From NCBI RefSeq assembly GCF_025210605.1, contig NZ_JAOARI010000032.1, forward strand, positions 150,595-214,594: a stretch of 64,000 nt of DNA, read 5' to 3'. This document shows positions 1 through 9,215 of this stretch, one piece after another. Numbering within the stretch: the first letter of the stretch is position 1; the number at the start of each line of letters is the position of its first letter. The position numbers and the translations under genes were made by a program. Below the pieces are notes generated by a model that worked only from the letters and a program-made list of their open reading frames with translations, made no database searches and was not told the DNA's origin. Source of the DNA: Halodesulfovibrio sp. GTDB lineage: Bacteria; Desulfobacterota; Desulfovibrionia; Desulfovibrionales; Desulfovibrionaceae.

Positions 1-1834
1 CTGCTTCAACTGCTGGTTCGCAAGCGCCGATGCATTCACCGTCTTTGAACACGCTAGTACGCAGTGCAACACGTTTTGCTTCCTGACCATTTTCACGAGA
101 ACGAAGTTCTAACTGAGCAGAAGCGCCACCCTGCATCATGCTTAAAGTGGAACCGTTGAATGTTGCATTCACGTCTTCATCTTCTGCTTTAGCTTTGTAA
201 GTAACGCTAAGGTTGCCGTCTCCATCTACCATGTAGATTTCTTTGAATGCATCAGTTGGGTTACCAATGTAAGCAAACTCGAAGCCTGCAGGTGCGGTAA
301 CTTTAGCAACGAGCGTATCAGCTGCATGCAGGTGACCTGTTGCTACGATGTCGTAAGAAAGGAGTTTCTCAAGAAGCTCACCAGTAATGCGGAAGTAAGC
401 ATCTGCTGCTGCGCCATCTTTAAGAGCAAGCAAGGTAGGTTTAGTAAGATCTACGTCACCACCCTGAGCTTCTGCGCCGTAAACTTCATAAACCTGAGAT
501 GCTGGAAGAGCAGCACGTCCGATAGGGGCTTTGAATTTTCTGTGATGCTTGAAGCTAGAGATAGATACGTCGAAGCGATCAAGGTAGTTTATGCAAACTA
601 CTAATGGATCAGTGTAGCAACCGTTAACAGGGTTGAATGTAAATGTAACTTTTTGACCACGAACAATTTTGTACTCTTCAGGAGTCAATGAGTAGTAGAA
701 ACGTTGTGTTTCTTCAAACTCGTCACCAACTTTTACGATTCTGCCGTAACGAGTTTTCAACTTACCGCAAGAAGGAAGTGCTGCAACAACGAATTTACCT
801 TTGTTATCACAAGCGTCGCCGCATTTGTTTGCTTTAGAAACAACATCGAAAACGAAAGGTCTTGGGCAATGTCTGTCGTATGGCATTACGCAGCATTCTT
901 TCACTGGGCAGCACCATGCTGGAGGGTAAACACGACCGCGTTTCAATCCGATTGTGTATACTTCGTCGGTAAGTACGTCGTCTTCAGTGAGGCAAGTAAT
1001 GGCTTGGTCGTACTCAGGACCAAGTACTGGACGCATTGCTTGTTTAACATCTTCGAATTTAACATCTTCGAAGCTTTCAAGCTTGCGGTAGTTCCAGTAT
1101 GCGATGTAGCACACTGTTTTTTCGAGAGCTTCTCTGTACTCTGGGGTATTGCATGCAAGACCTTCTTCATCAGAACCCATGCCAAGCAAGAGAGCCTGAG
1201 CAATGTATTCGTACTTAACGAGGTCTAAGCAAGGGTTGCCAAGAGGATCAGGTAAAGCATCGATGCACATTACGCAGCAAATAAGTTTTCTTACTAAGTT
1301 CTGTGCTTTTTCGAATGGAACTTCTTTGTCTACAACCATGTCATGCACGATTGTGTTTGGCAGAGTCAGGTAAACTTCCTTTGCATCCGGGGCAAGAATT
1401 GCACGGAGTTCACCTTTGAAAGCGCATGATGGGTCGTCGCACTCGTCGCATGATGATGAAGAATCACCACAAGGTTCGCAACCACTTCCATCACAATTGA
1501 TTGCACAATTAAACTGCTTACCGCCTTTGGAGAACAAGAACACATTTTTGGTGCGATCAAGTTTCGCAAGCGCATCTTCATCGAAAATGATGCAGCCATC
1601 ATCGTTAGTTTCACCAACAAGCAGGGCTTTGTCTTTATACTCATGTTTTTTGTATTCTTCACGCAAGCAATCAAGCTTTGCGAATACCTTAGCACCCGCA
1701 ATAGGCGCACCGGAAACACAACCGCGTAGTGTTTTCATAGGCGGTGGACAATCGTCGCTACCGCTACTACCGCCACAAGCTGTCAGGGCGAATGAGAGTG
1801 CGATCAACGCAACCATAAACAGTGCTTTTTTCAT
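1..1834 (-). CDS. Cys-rich lipoprotein (3' part lies outside the window)
   Basis: The reading frame is open from an ATG at 1834 to the window edge (611 codons), so the C-terminus is missing. A ribosome-binding AAGGA lies just upstream. The N-terminus is a lipoprotein signal peptide with lipobox LTAC (Cys20), followed by a Gly/Ser linker, so the protein should be anchored in the outer membrane or on the surface. About 30 cysteines are visible, many in pairs or CxxC-like clusters (for example the CDGSGCEPCG region). The protein aligns along its length with the lipoprotein at 22579-24900. Shared stretches include GCVSGAP near the N-terminus, LPNTIVHD, a central RKLICC segment and YEYIAQALL. No enzymatic domain is recognised. 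A structural or adhesive surface role is only a guess. Confidence 0.85.
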   Translation of the reverse strand, partial: MKKALFMVALIALSFALTACGGSSGSDDCPPPMKTLRGCVSGAPIAGAKVFAKLDCLREEYKKHEYKDKALLVGETNDDGCIIFDEDALAKLDRTKNVFLFSKGGKQFNCAINCDGSGCEPCGDSSSSCDECDDPSCAFKGELRAILAPDAKEVYLTLPNTIVHDMVVDKEVPFEKAQNLVRKLICCVMCIDALPDPLGNPCLDLVKYEYIAQALLLGMGSDEEGLACNTPEYREALEKTVCYIAYWNYRKLESFEDVKFEDVKQAMRPVLGPEYDQAITCLTEDDVLTDEVYTIGLKRGRVYPPAWCCPVKECCVMPYDRHCPRPFVFDVVSKANKCGDACDNKGKFVVAALPSCGKLKTRYGRIVKVGDEFEETQRFYYSLTPEEYKIVRGQKVTFTFNPVNGCYTDPLVVCINYLDRFDVSISSFKHHRKFKAPIGRAALPASQVYEVYGAEAQGGDVDLTKPTLLALKDGAAADAYFRITGELLEKLLSYDIVATGHLHAADTLVAKVTAPAGFEFAYIGNPTDAFKEIYMVDGDGNLSVTYKAKAEDEDVNATFNGSTLSMMQGGASAQLELRSRENGQEAKRVALRTSVFKDGECIGACEPAVEA

Positions 1835-2478
1835 TGTTCATCCTTTTCTAAATTTCAATTAACCAGTTGAGACTGTAAAACCACTAACTTCCCAACTGAT
1901 TAATTTCATTACACAAGAAGTAACAATGATAAAATTCTTACAGAATATAATAGAAAGAAACAAAGCCGCTAATTCAGCTATGAGGAGCAAAATAACACGT
2001 ATTTTTAATAATAAATATACAGAAGTAGATTCTATTTTATTGTCGTTAGATTAAAATAACAGTTAAATAACATTATTTTTATAAAAACATCATTAGAACT
2101 CCACTCTTAACAATATTTTACCTTAAGTTTTATGCACTATAATTGTAAAATATCATTAGATTAGTTTTGAAATAGAATTGATATGTATAAAGAGAAAGGC
2201 ACAATATATAACAGCAAGACTCTTTATGTATCGTGACTGCATTAGTTCTGTTATATTCAACGTTATTATTACGATAATTTCACATTACAGATTCTGTCAG
2301 CCCGCAGGATATGTAACGCTTTACTTGTACGTAAGTTAGCGCTTACACTGATTTCTAATACAAAAAGCATAGTATGTCTGATAGTTACGGGACACGCCTA
2401 CCAACAAGGCGGTATCATGTAGTTTGAATAATGGTTATTTTAGCCAGCCGTCGGATAACTAGTAGAAAGGATTTATAT
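1835..2478. other. Intergenic, AT-rich, divergent upstream regions
   Basis: This stretch separates the minus-strand Cys-rich lipoprotein from the plus-strand MBL-fold gene, so it should hold both promoters. The part nearest the lipoprotein (to about 1960) resembles the region upstream of its paralogue at 24900. The remainder is AT-rich and I see no convincing ORF, RNA gene or hairpin terminator in it. Confidence 0.5.
1922..1953 (-). promoter_or_regulatory. Conserved upstream block shared with the paralogous lipoprotein
   Basis: This 32-nt block lies about 90-120 nt upstream of the lipoprotein start. It matches 24991-25022, at the same relative position before the paralogue, at 26 of 32 positions, including AACAATGATAAA and ATATAATAG. 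Conservation outside the coding region suggests a promoter, operator or leader element kept after gene duplication. Its exact function cannot be read from sequence. Confidence 0.45.
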
Positions 2479-3435
2479 ATGGTTACAGTACATGAAGTAG
2501 ACAGTGTTGAGATATTAAGCCTTCAAGATAACTATATTGATGCGCTAGCTATGGACAACTCTGATGTTATCCAGCGCCCTTCTTTATTCTCGCCTGATAG
2601 CGCCCATGAGGGCGTAGTGTCGAACGGACCACTTGCTGAACATGGCTTTTCGTCATTGATAACCGTAGAGTTTGAAGGTCAACGCAAGAGCATGCTCTTC
2701 GACTTTGGTTGCTCCGACAATGGCGCGTTATACAACGTAGATCTACTTTCTATCGATTTAACACAGGTCGAAGAACTAGCGCTTTCGCATGGGCATTTCG
2801 ATCATTTTGGAGGCATGAAGCAGCTTGTTGAACGTGTAGGTAAAGACTCTATACCGCTTGTTGCTCATCCTTCTGTATTTAAAGATAGATACGTTCGAAC
2901 ACCGATGGGCTTAAAATTGTCTTTTCCGTCACTTGTAAAAGAAAACGTGCGTTCCATGGGCGCATCCATTCATGAAACAACAGCTCCATTACCTATGCTG
3001 GATGGATATGCTTTGTTCCTTGGCGAAATCCCACGAGAAACTAATTTCGAAAAAGGAATGCCAAACGCTTATTGCCTTAAAGATGGCGTTGAACAGACAG
3101 ATGCTATCGAAGATGATTCTTCGATGATTTTTAACGTAAAAGATAAAGGACTGGTTGTACTTTCCGGCTGCGCCCATGCCGGAATAGTCAATACTGTCAA
3201 TCATGCCATTAGCGTAACAGGCGTATCAACAGTACACGCAATTATGGGAGGATTTCATCTTTCTGGTCCGTATCATGAGCAATTTATCGAACCTACCATT
3301 TCTGCTCTACAGGCATTTAATCCTAGCTATATTATTCCCGCACATTGCACAGGCAGAAAAGCCACACTCGCAATAGAACGCGCCATGCCAGAGGCATTTA
3401 TCTGCAACATGTCCGGAACTACCTTGCGATTTTAG
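2479..3435 (+). CDS. MBL-fold metallo-hydrolase (COG1237-like)
   Basis: The 318-aa protein has the metallo-beta-lactamase metal motif HGHFDH (HxHxDH type) around residue 115 and later His residues (CAHAG, MGGFHL, PAHCTG) that fit the remaining ligands. The arrangement, with LFDFG before the motif and MGGFH/PAHCTG near the end, is that of the COG1237 group, which includes the dihydropterin phosphate synthase-like enzymes of methanopterin metabolism. The true substrate here is unknown. No signal peptide is visible, so it is probably cytoplasmic. I chose the ATG at 2479 because GAAAGGA lies 8 nt before it. An upstream in-frame ATG at 2431 has no comparable site. A strong hairpin terminator follows the stop, so the gene is probably monocistronic. 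Confidence 0.85.
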   Translation: MVTVHEVDSVEILSLQDNYIDALAMDNSDVIQRPSLFSPDSAHEGVVSNGPLAEHGFSSLITVEFEGQRKSMLFDFGCSDNGALYNVDLLSIDLTQVEELALSHGHFDHFGGMKQLVERVGKDSIPLVAHPSVFKDRYVRTPMGLKLSFPSLVKENVRSMGASIHETTAPLPMLDGYALFLGEIPRETNFEKGMPNAYCLKDGVEQTDAIEDDSSMIFNVKDKGLVVLSGCAHAGIVNTVNHAISVTGVSTVHAIMGGFHLSGPYHEQFIEPTISALQAFNPSYIIPAHCTGRKATLAIERAMPEAFICNMSGTTLRF

Positions 3436-3448
3436 AATGGCATTTATA

Positions 3449-3495
3449 TGTCCAAAAAAAGCTGCATGTATTCATGCAGCTTTTTTTTTGGACAT
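3449..3495. terminator. Bidirectional rho-independent terminator
   Basis: An inverted repeat GCTGCATG/CATGCAGC with a 4-nt loop is flanked by A7 on the left and T9 on the right, extended by TGTCC/GGACA. It lies 14 nt after the MBL-fold stop codon and could also stop leftward transcripts. Confidence 0.9.
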
Positions 3496-3600
3496 AATAT
3501 TTAGTGGTCATTGTTGAAACTTTGCTGAACATCGTAACCTAACCTATCTATTTTCATGTAACACTATTTGCCGTAACCGTTTTAGTGAGTGCACAATAAA

Positions 3601-3631
3601 GATGCCCCTGCACGCGTTGTGCAGGGGCATC
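3601..3631 (-). terminator. Terminator of the 1000-aa lipoprotein gene
   Basis: A 13-bp perfect stem (GATGCCCCTGCAC and its complement) with a 5-nt loop lies about 50 nt beyond the stop codon at 3679. On the minus strand it is followed by TTTATT. Confidence 0.8.
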
Positions 3632-3678
3632 AGGAAGGAATAAAGCTCCCGCGTTAAAGGGGCTTTGGGGGTTAGGAT

Positions 3679-6600
3679 TTATTGCTCACTAGAAGCATTG
3701 GTGAAGGTAATGCTGCCAGTGCCGACAACATCATCACCGTTTTTAATATCAACCGTTACAGTCTTCGAATTGTCTTCATTTGTAGCTGCTGTATAAGTAA
3801 CCGCAGAAAGATCAAACGTAGCGATTCGTTGACCAGCAATATTAGTGTCAGCAGAATCAGTAGGACTACTGAGCTCTTTAGTCGACTCCTGACCAAACTT
3901 ACCCGCCCCACTACCAGTCAAGGTAGCAGTTAGCGGGGTAGCGCCAGCATCTTTACCAGCTACAGTATTCCATGTTTTATAAGTGAACTTAATATTCCCA
4001 GTAAGAGTTAGGCCATCAGCAAGAACCCCTGGAACATCCTTAGGAGCCTCAACTTTGATTTCCTGCACTTTATCAGCAGTACCTTTAGCGCAGAGGACGA
4101 GGTCGGTGCTATCAGTAGCGTTATTCACTACGTCGTCATTTTTACGCTGAACCTGTGCTTTCAAGCTATATTTACCAGCGTCAGGACTTTGCTTAGCAGC
4201 CAATGTCTTACCAGTGAAGGTGTATTTTATAGTCTTAGCCTGTGCGTCATAGTTCGGCGCTGGCACTTGGGCTTCTGACAATGTAATTTTTGTGGCAGTT
4301 CGACCACCTTTCTCAACGGTAAACGCTACCTTGTAGCTATTTGTAAACTCTTCTAGACTGTTGAATGCAGCACTTTCACTTGCAGAAATTGTCAAAATTA
4401 AACCGCCAAGTGCAGCAGAGCTGCCAGAAAGTTTTTCTGCGGGATCAGTTTTCTCTTCACTACCAAATTCAACAGCAGTAGCAAATTCTCCTGAAAACTC
4501 CACAGTATCAACTGCAATTGGGTCTACCTGTGTAAGGGTTAATTTTTGAGTATCTGTTTTTCTATTACCAAAGTTGATGATAGCTTTATCATTGTTAATT
4601 TGAGCAAAGGAGATATCTACTTTTGCTGGGTCACTGTCTGCAGTAAGACTCCCGTTAGTGTATTTAGCACCTGTAAGATCAAACTCCATTGTCGCTACAG
4701 TAGCGTCTTCGGAACGGGTGTAGTTCTTGCCATCAATTTGGTCATCGTCCCATGTTCCAGATTCTGTAGTAAGGAATAACTTTACAGTGGGCTTAGACTC
4801 TCTTTTACCTAAGACCACTTTCGCCAAAGTATTCCAAGTAGTGACGTTAGCAGTAATGTTACCAGTTAGGTTAGCACCATGTTTGAAATCAGCACTCTGT
4901 GCTAATGTAGGAGCAGGATCCTGTGAAACCTCAATCTCCTGCACTACATTTTCATAACCGCTGTTGCAGATGTAGAGAGTGACTTCAACCGTATTATTTT
5001 CTTTGCTCTCTTTCTTAGGGAAAGAAATTTCAGCATTTTCAGCTTTCTCGAAAACAATCTCAAGTTTATATTGACCTGCTTCAGCCTTGTCCTGAAGTAC
5101 TAACGAGGTCTGCCCTGCGTTGAATGTAGCTTTTTTGCTATCGGAATCAAGAGCTAAGCTATTCTTAATAGCTTGTGCAACAGCGCTTGCAGAAGCTTCA
5201 GTAAGGATTGTTTCATCCTGAGCACCTTTTTTAAGACTGACACTTACCTTTGCAATGGCAGCCTTTAAGTCTTCTGTAGAAGGAGTCGAAGAGCCTTGAG
5301 CAAAATTAATTTCACCACTAATACCTGAGGCTGAAAGTGTAGCACTTGCAGGTATAGTTTCTTTATATACGTTGCTCTCAAGACTAGCGCTTGGTGAGCC
5401 ACCTGTGAACTTAAGCAGTTTTGGGAAAGCATCACCTGCTTTGATAGCAGAAATGGCGATGGTTTTATCTGTGATGTACTTAATAGTTAACTTTTTAGTT
5501 ATCTTCTCACTTGTTGCTGTAAGCGTATAAGATTTTTCGCTACTTGGAGTAAGCTCAGAATCACCAGGAATAGTACATGTCAGTGTAATCGTTTTATCTA
5601 AAATAACAGATGCTTGGTTATCAGATACTTCTAACTTTTTACCACCAGTAGTAATGTCAAACACGCCCAATGCCGTACCAGACAAATCAACCTTCGGGGT
5701 AAGTTCTTTACCTTCGGATTGCTTAAATCCTAACGTAACGGTCACTGCTTTAGGGTTGGCGGAATCTTTAATGGTTGCTAAATCATCTTTAACATCATCA
5801 CCACTAAAAATAAGCGCTGTCACTTTTGGAGAAGGATCAATAACAGTTCCACCAGAAGAGCTACCACCGTTGTTGCTGGAAGTATTCTGGTTAATATTAT
5901 CCTCAGTAGCCTGCACATCTTCTGGTGTTGAGCTTTGAGTGCTCAGTGCAACAGCAGCACGCTTGGTAATTTCGGAGTAATGATCTTTAACAAAGGTAGC
6001 GAGGTTGTCACCAGCGTGAACATTCGGGTTTACACCAGAAGCTGCAATTGCATTAGCAAGGGAGCTTTCACCGCTTCTAATTTTAGCTGCAACTGGGGAG
6101 AACTGACGCTGGTAATCCAATGAGCTGGAGGTTTCAGTCAATTTAAATGTGTACAGGAAAGCCTGTGTCATTACTTCGTGAGACTGAAGTTCTTCGCCGA
6201 ATGGATCTTCGAATGGATCGGTATTAGTAAACCCTAACTCACTAGTAACAAAACGCGAAACTTTAGCCTTCGCTTTAGCAACAGAATCAGCAGTTACAGT
6301 GCCACCCATAAGAGATACAGCGAAGGTGCTCATAGGGGTAAGACATACGAAAGCATCAGGGCCAGTCATAGCAGCACTAAGCTGACCGCCGTAGGCTTTG
6401 CCGTTAGGAAAGGTCCCGGCACCACGTTCTGTTTTAAGAATAACAGGGTAGCTGGTAATCTTATCAAGATTGGTGAAAGAGTTGATAATACCGTTTGCGT
6501 CAGATACCCCAACTTTGATTTTTTCACCGTTTACAGTTGCATATACATTGGCACCAGCAATTGGTGCTGCAACAACACCACCTGCATGTTCCGCAGAGGA

Positions 6601-6681
6601 AGAACTACCGCTGCTACCCCCACATGCTGTCAACAATGTGACAAGCATAAGCAAAGCAATAATACTAAAAAGCCTTTTCAT
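3679..6681 (-). CDS. Large repeat-containing lipoprotein
   Basis: This 1000-aa protein starts with a lipoprotein signal peptide (lipobox LTAC, Cys20) and a Gly/Ser-rich linker. I placed the start at the ATG at 6681, which has TAGGAGA upstream, rather than at the longer frame. Residues about 30-270 contain a PIAGANVYA segment followed by a helical region. They resemble the N-terminal layout of the two Cys-rich lipoproteins in this window. The C-terminal half consists of two diverged copies of a unit of about 250 residues. Each copy contains an AGxYxL segment, then VQEIxV, then LTGNI and TWNT motifs. Beta-rich, Thr/Ser/Lys-rich composition suggests Ig-like surface domains. No catalytic motif is seen and the function is unknown. 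Confidence 0.85.
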   Translation of the reverse strand: MKRLFSIIALLMLVTLLTACGGSSGSSSSAEHAGGVVAAPIAGANVYATVNGEKIKVGVSDANGIINSFTNLDKITSYPVILKTERGAGTFPNGKAYGGQLSAAMTGPDAFVCLTPMSTFAVSLMGGTVTADSVAKAKAKVSRFVTSELGFTNTDPFEDPFGEELQSHEVMTQAFLYTFKLTETSSSLDYQRQFSPVAAKIRSGESSLANAIAASGVNPNVHAGDNLATFVKDHYSEITKRAAVALSTQSSTPEDVQATEDNINQNTSSNNGGSSSGGTVIDPSPKVTALIFSGDDVKDDLATIKDSANPKAVTVTLGFKQSEGKELTPKVDLSGTALGVFDITTGGKKLEVSDNQASVILDKTITLTCTIPGDSELTPSSEKSYTLTATSEKITKKLTIKYITDKTIAISAIKAGDAFPKLLKFTGGSPSASLESNVYKETIPASATLSASGISGEINFAQGSSTPSTEDLKAAIAKVSVSLKKGAQDETILTEASASAVAQAIKNSLALDSDSKKATFNAGQTSLVLQDKAEAGQYKLEIVFEKAENAEISFPKKESKENNTVEVTLYICNSGYENVVQEIEVSQDPAPTLAQSADFKHGANLTGNITANVTTWNTLAKVVLGKRESKPTVKLFLTTESGTWDDDQIDGKNYTRSEDATVATMEFDLTGAKYTNGSLTADSDPAKVDISFAQINNDKAIINFGNRKTDTQKLTLTQVDPIAVDTVEFSGEFATAVEFGSEEKTDPAEKLSGSSAALGGLILTISASESAAFNSLEEFTNSYKVAFTVEKGGRTATKITLSEAQVPAPNYDAQAKTIKYTFTGKTLAAKQSPDAGKYSLKAQVQRKNDDVVNNATDSTDLVLCAKGTADKVQEIKVEAPKDVPGVLADGLTLTGNIKFTYKTWNTVAGKDAGATPLTATLTGSGAGKFGQESTKELSSPTDSADTNIAGQRIATFDLSAVTYTAATNEDNSKTVTVDIKNGDDVVGTGSITFTNASSEQ

Positions 6682-7346
6682 TACTAAAAATCTCCTAAAA
6701 ACTATAAAATATAAACAAACGCTCGGTATGCTTTGCAAAACTTTACGCTATTATCAAGTTATTTATTAAAAAATAACCTGAAATGTATAAAAATTGTAAT
6801 TTCTTACAAAAAATATGAAAGCTACTATTTAGTTTATAATTTTAATGCGCTTAAGAGACACATCACGCCCCTTTTTTACAAGAGCAATGTTTGTGCTTAA
6901 TAAATTCGTACACTACGTATAAGACACTCTATTATTTGAGGGTGATAATTCGGGATAAGAAGCTATAGCGAAGAACATAAAACCTGTTCTGGCTGTAGCA
7001 CATCTATTTCTATTGATATTCGAATTTGTTTTCTCGAATCAATCATTGATTTTCGGCTTAGCTCGGCTCGAAACCCGCCCTCGACATTTTGATTCAACAT
7101 CACGCAAATTAATCAACAGGCGGAATACAGAAAATGTTGCACACTTTCATATCCTGAATACTGCATACTCGACTGCAATAACGATAAGATTTTGTATTCA
7201 ACCGCTCTGCCCCGCTCTGTAAAAGAAGAAAACGAAGGACGTTTAAAAGCCTCGCGGCTTGCGGCTTTTGTGGATGGTGATACCATAGACATTGCCAATT
7301 CAGAGTAGTTTTTCTGCTTGAAAAAAGAATTTAAGGAGGTTTTATA
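6682..7346. other. Intergenic region with one cryptic open frame
   Basis: The left part is AT-rich and should hold the promoter of the minus-strand lipoprotein. I see no RNA gene. The right part contains an ATG-less open frame, listed separately at 7093-7308. Confidence 0.4.
7093..7308 (+). pseudogene. Possible gene remnant without an ATG
   Basis: A 71-codon open frame ends with TAG at 7306-7308. Its last 30 residues look protein-like, with an Arg/Lys/Glu-rich segment (VKEENEGRLKASRLAAF) and a final VDGDTIDIANSE. No ATG or GTG with a ribosome-binding site begins it, so it may be the 3' remnant of a decayed gene. A chance open frame is also possible. It lies 38 nt upstream of the DUF3303-like gene. 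I do not recognise the family. Confidence 0.3.
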
Positions 7347-7664
7347 ATGTCTATGTATATTTGTCATTTTACGTGTAATCCTTCACGATGGCCTGTTGAT
7401 CGCAAAGGTCAGGTTGAAGTGTGGAAATCAATGGTTAAAGACGCCGACATGCTGGTTGAAGGAGAAGGACCGGTCAAATTTACCGGTTGGATCAACAACA
7501 CAGAAGGCTATGCGCTTATTGAAGGTGCATCAAAAGTCGAAATCATCGAACTTTGTGCACGATTCTGGCCGTATTTCCATAATGAAATTCTAGAAATTGT
7601 GCCGACTCATGAAGCTGGCGATGCTATTTTAGCTGGAGCAAAGGAAGGTTGGGAAAGTACATAG
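7347..7664 (+). CDS. DUF3303-like small protein
   Basis: This is a 105-aa soluble protein preceded by an ideal AAGGAGG 8 nt before the ATG. Its organisation is a short strand with MYICHF, a central GWINN...GYALIEG segment and a C-terminal FWPYFHNEILEIVP. It resembles DUF3303 proteins, which are small dimeric alpha/beta-barrel-like proteins of unknown function. The assignment rests on recalled family features only. It has no signal peptide. A hairpin terminator about 190 nt downstream probably ends its transcript. Confidence 0.7.
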   Translation: MSMYICHFTCNPSRWPVDRKGQVEVWKSMVKDADMLVEGEGPVKFTGWINNTEGYALIEGASKVEIIELCARFWPYFHNEILEIVPTHEAGDAILAGAKEGWEST

Positions 7665-8078
7665 CCAACAATTTGTTACACTTTGCCTGCATTTCTAGTA
7701 GCGCCGGAACACAATAGTCTACCCCGACTACCAGCGCATTACCATTTGCTCTAACATCGCAGGCTATGAATTCTTTTAGAAAGACTCTTACATTGATTTC
7801 AAAACTACTTTATTTCCATTTACATGCGCGACCTACCTTTCATCCAATATAGAAAGCGACAATCTATCAGATTGTCGCTTTTTTGTTTCATTACGAAAAA
7901 AAATTGCATCATACGCAGTGGATGCGTTGCGCTATCGGCACAATAGCGATACTGCATCTCTCTGCTGTACTTGAAAGATCGTCTGTAATTAAGAAATACA
8001 TATTTCAATACTAAAAGCCCAAACATATTGAAGGCAGCATATTGCACCACATTAGAGAGTGAAGGAGAAAAAATTACA
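7665..8078. other. Intergenic with one terminator
   Basis: Apart from the hairpin at 7853-7885 and the presumed promoter of the EamA gene I see no coding or RNA signal. Confidence 0.5.
7853..7885 (+). terminator. Rho-independent terminator
   Basis: A 13-bp perfect stem (AAAGCGACAATCT and its complement) with a 3-nt loop runs into a T run on the plus strand. It lies between the DUF3303-like and EamA genes. Confidence 0.85.
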
Positions 8079-9008
8079 GTGTTTGAAAACAAAATATACT
8101 TGGGAACAGCCTGTGCTTCTTTAGCCACTATGCTCTGGGCAGGGTCGTTTGTTATTGCACGCCTTGCTGTTGGGCAGATATCTCCTATGCTCCTTGCTGC
8201 CTCTTGCTGGTTTATCGCCCTTCTGATTCTTTGTCCTTGTAACTTTTCGGTGATAAAAAAAGAGTGGAATGTCGTTACCAAGTTCTTACCACAATTTTTT
8301 TTCGCCGCACTTACAGGTGTCGCTGCATATTCTCCGCTTAGTTACTTTGCTGCCCAAACCACATCTGCCATCAACCTCTCGCTGATTTCAGTTACCAGCC
8401 CTATTTTTATCGTTATTATATCTTCATTGATGGGACAAAAGCAGCCAGTCAACACATGGGCTGGCTGTTCCGTAGCTCTCTTAGGTTCAATCTACCTTGT
8501 ATGTAACGGTGAAATAGCACGCCTTCTCGAACTTCATTTTGCACTCGGTGACTTCCTTATGTTAATCGCGGCAGTGGGCTTTGCAATTTACAGTTTGATT
8601 CTTAGCAAAATCCCTGAAGGGCTATCGCATTTGATTGTTATGACCCTCATGGCTTTTTTTGCTGTGTTGCTACTTATTCCTTGTGTTTTATGGGAATACT
8701 CCCAAGGAATGATGCTATTCACATTAAATACTTCCGTGCTATTCAGCATCACTTTCATGGCGATATTTTCGTCAATTGTGGCATGGGGCACATGGAATAT
8801 CGGATTGAAACATGCGGGCTCTGAAAAGGCTGGTATGATTTACTACAGCCTTCCATTATGGAGTGGTATTTTTGCTTTTGCTTTTCTTGATGAAACCATG
8901 GGAGCGGTACACTTAGTCAGCGGGATTCTTATTATTGGTGGGATAGCATGGGCAAGTCGCACGCCTCAGCTAGCAACGCAGCATGAACCATCTTCTACCA
9001 ATGCGTAG
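8079..9008 (+). CDS. EamA-family (DMT superfamily) transporter
   Basis: This is a 309-aa inner-membrane protein with about ten hydrophobic segments in two halves, typical of the two EamA repeats of drug/metabolite transporters. The first half has the characteristic ATMLWAGSFVIARL opening and a TSAINLSLIS segment. The second half ends with GAVHLVSGILIIGGI. I chose the GTG at 8079 because GAAGGAGA lies 10 nt before it. The open frame extends upstream to a TTG at 8028 without a ribosome-binding site. Substrate cannot be inferred. A strong terminator follows, so it is probably a single-gene unit. Confidence 0.85.
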   Translation: MFENKIYLGTACASLATMLWAGSFVIARLAVGQISPMLLAASCWFIALLILCPCNFSVIKKEWNVVTKFLPQFFFAALTGVAAYSPLSYFAAQTTSAINLSLISVTSPIFIVIISSLMGQKQPVNTWAGCSVALLGSIYLVCNGEIARLLELHFALGDFLMLIAAVGFAIYSLILSKIPEGLSHLIVMTLMAFFAVLLLIPCVLWEYSQGMMLFTLNTSVLFSITFMAIFSSIVAWGTWNIGLKHAGSEKAGMIYYSLPLWSGIFAFAFLDETMGAVHLVSGILIIGGIAWASRTPQLATQHEPSSTNA

Positions 9009-9121
9009 CCGATTTACTAGTAGCAAAGCACTCTTTGCCTGTAACAACACTTCGCTTGGTTTATTTTTTACCTACAATAATCAGTGACTCTAATTTGTTA
9101 AATCATAATATTTACATTCAA

Positions 9122-9158
9122 AAAAGCCGTTATCACCAGCAGTGATAACGGCTTTTTA
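9122..9158. terminator. Bidirectional terminator between EamA and cusA genes
   Basis: A 16-bp perfect stem (AAAAAGCCGTTATCAC and its complement) with a 5-nt loop carries A and T tracts on its flanks. It serves the convergent EamA and efflux operons. Confidence 0.9.
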
Positions 9159-9215
9159 TTGTTGATTTTGTACCCAGTGATTCCAAGGCACATCGTTGCT
9201 AAAAACTATGCATTA

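Noticed and set aside
704..1228. Plus-strand open frame opposite the left-edge lipoprotein
   Set aside because: It overlaps a gene with signal peptide, lipobox and a clear paralogue; it has no ribosome-binding site or recognisable domain.
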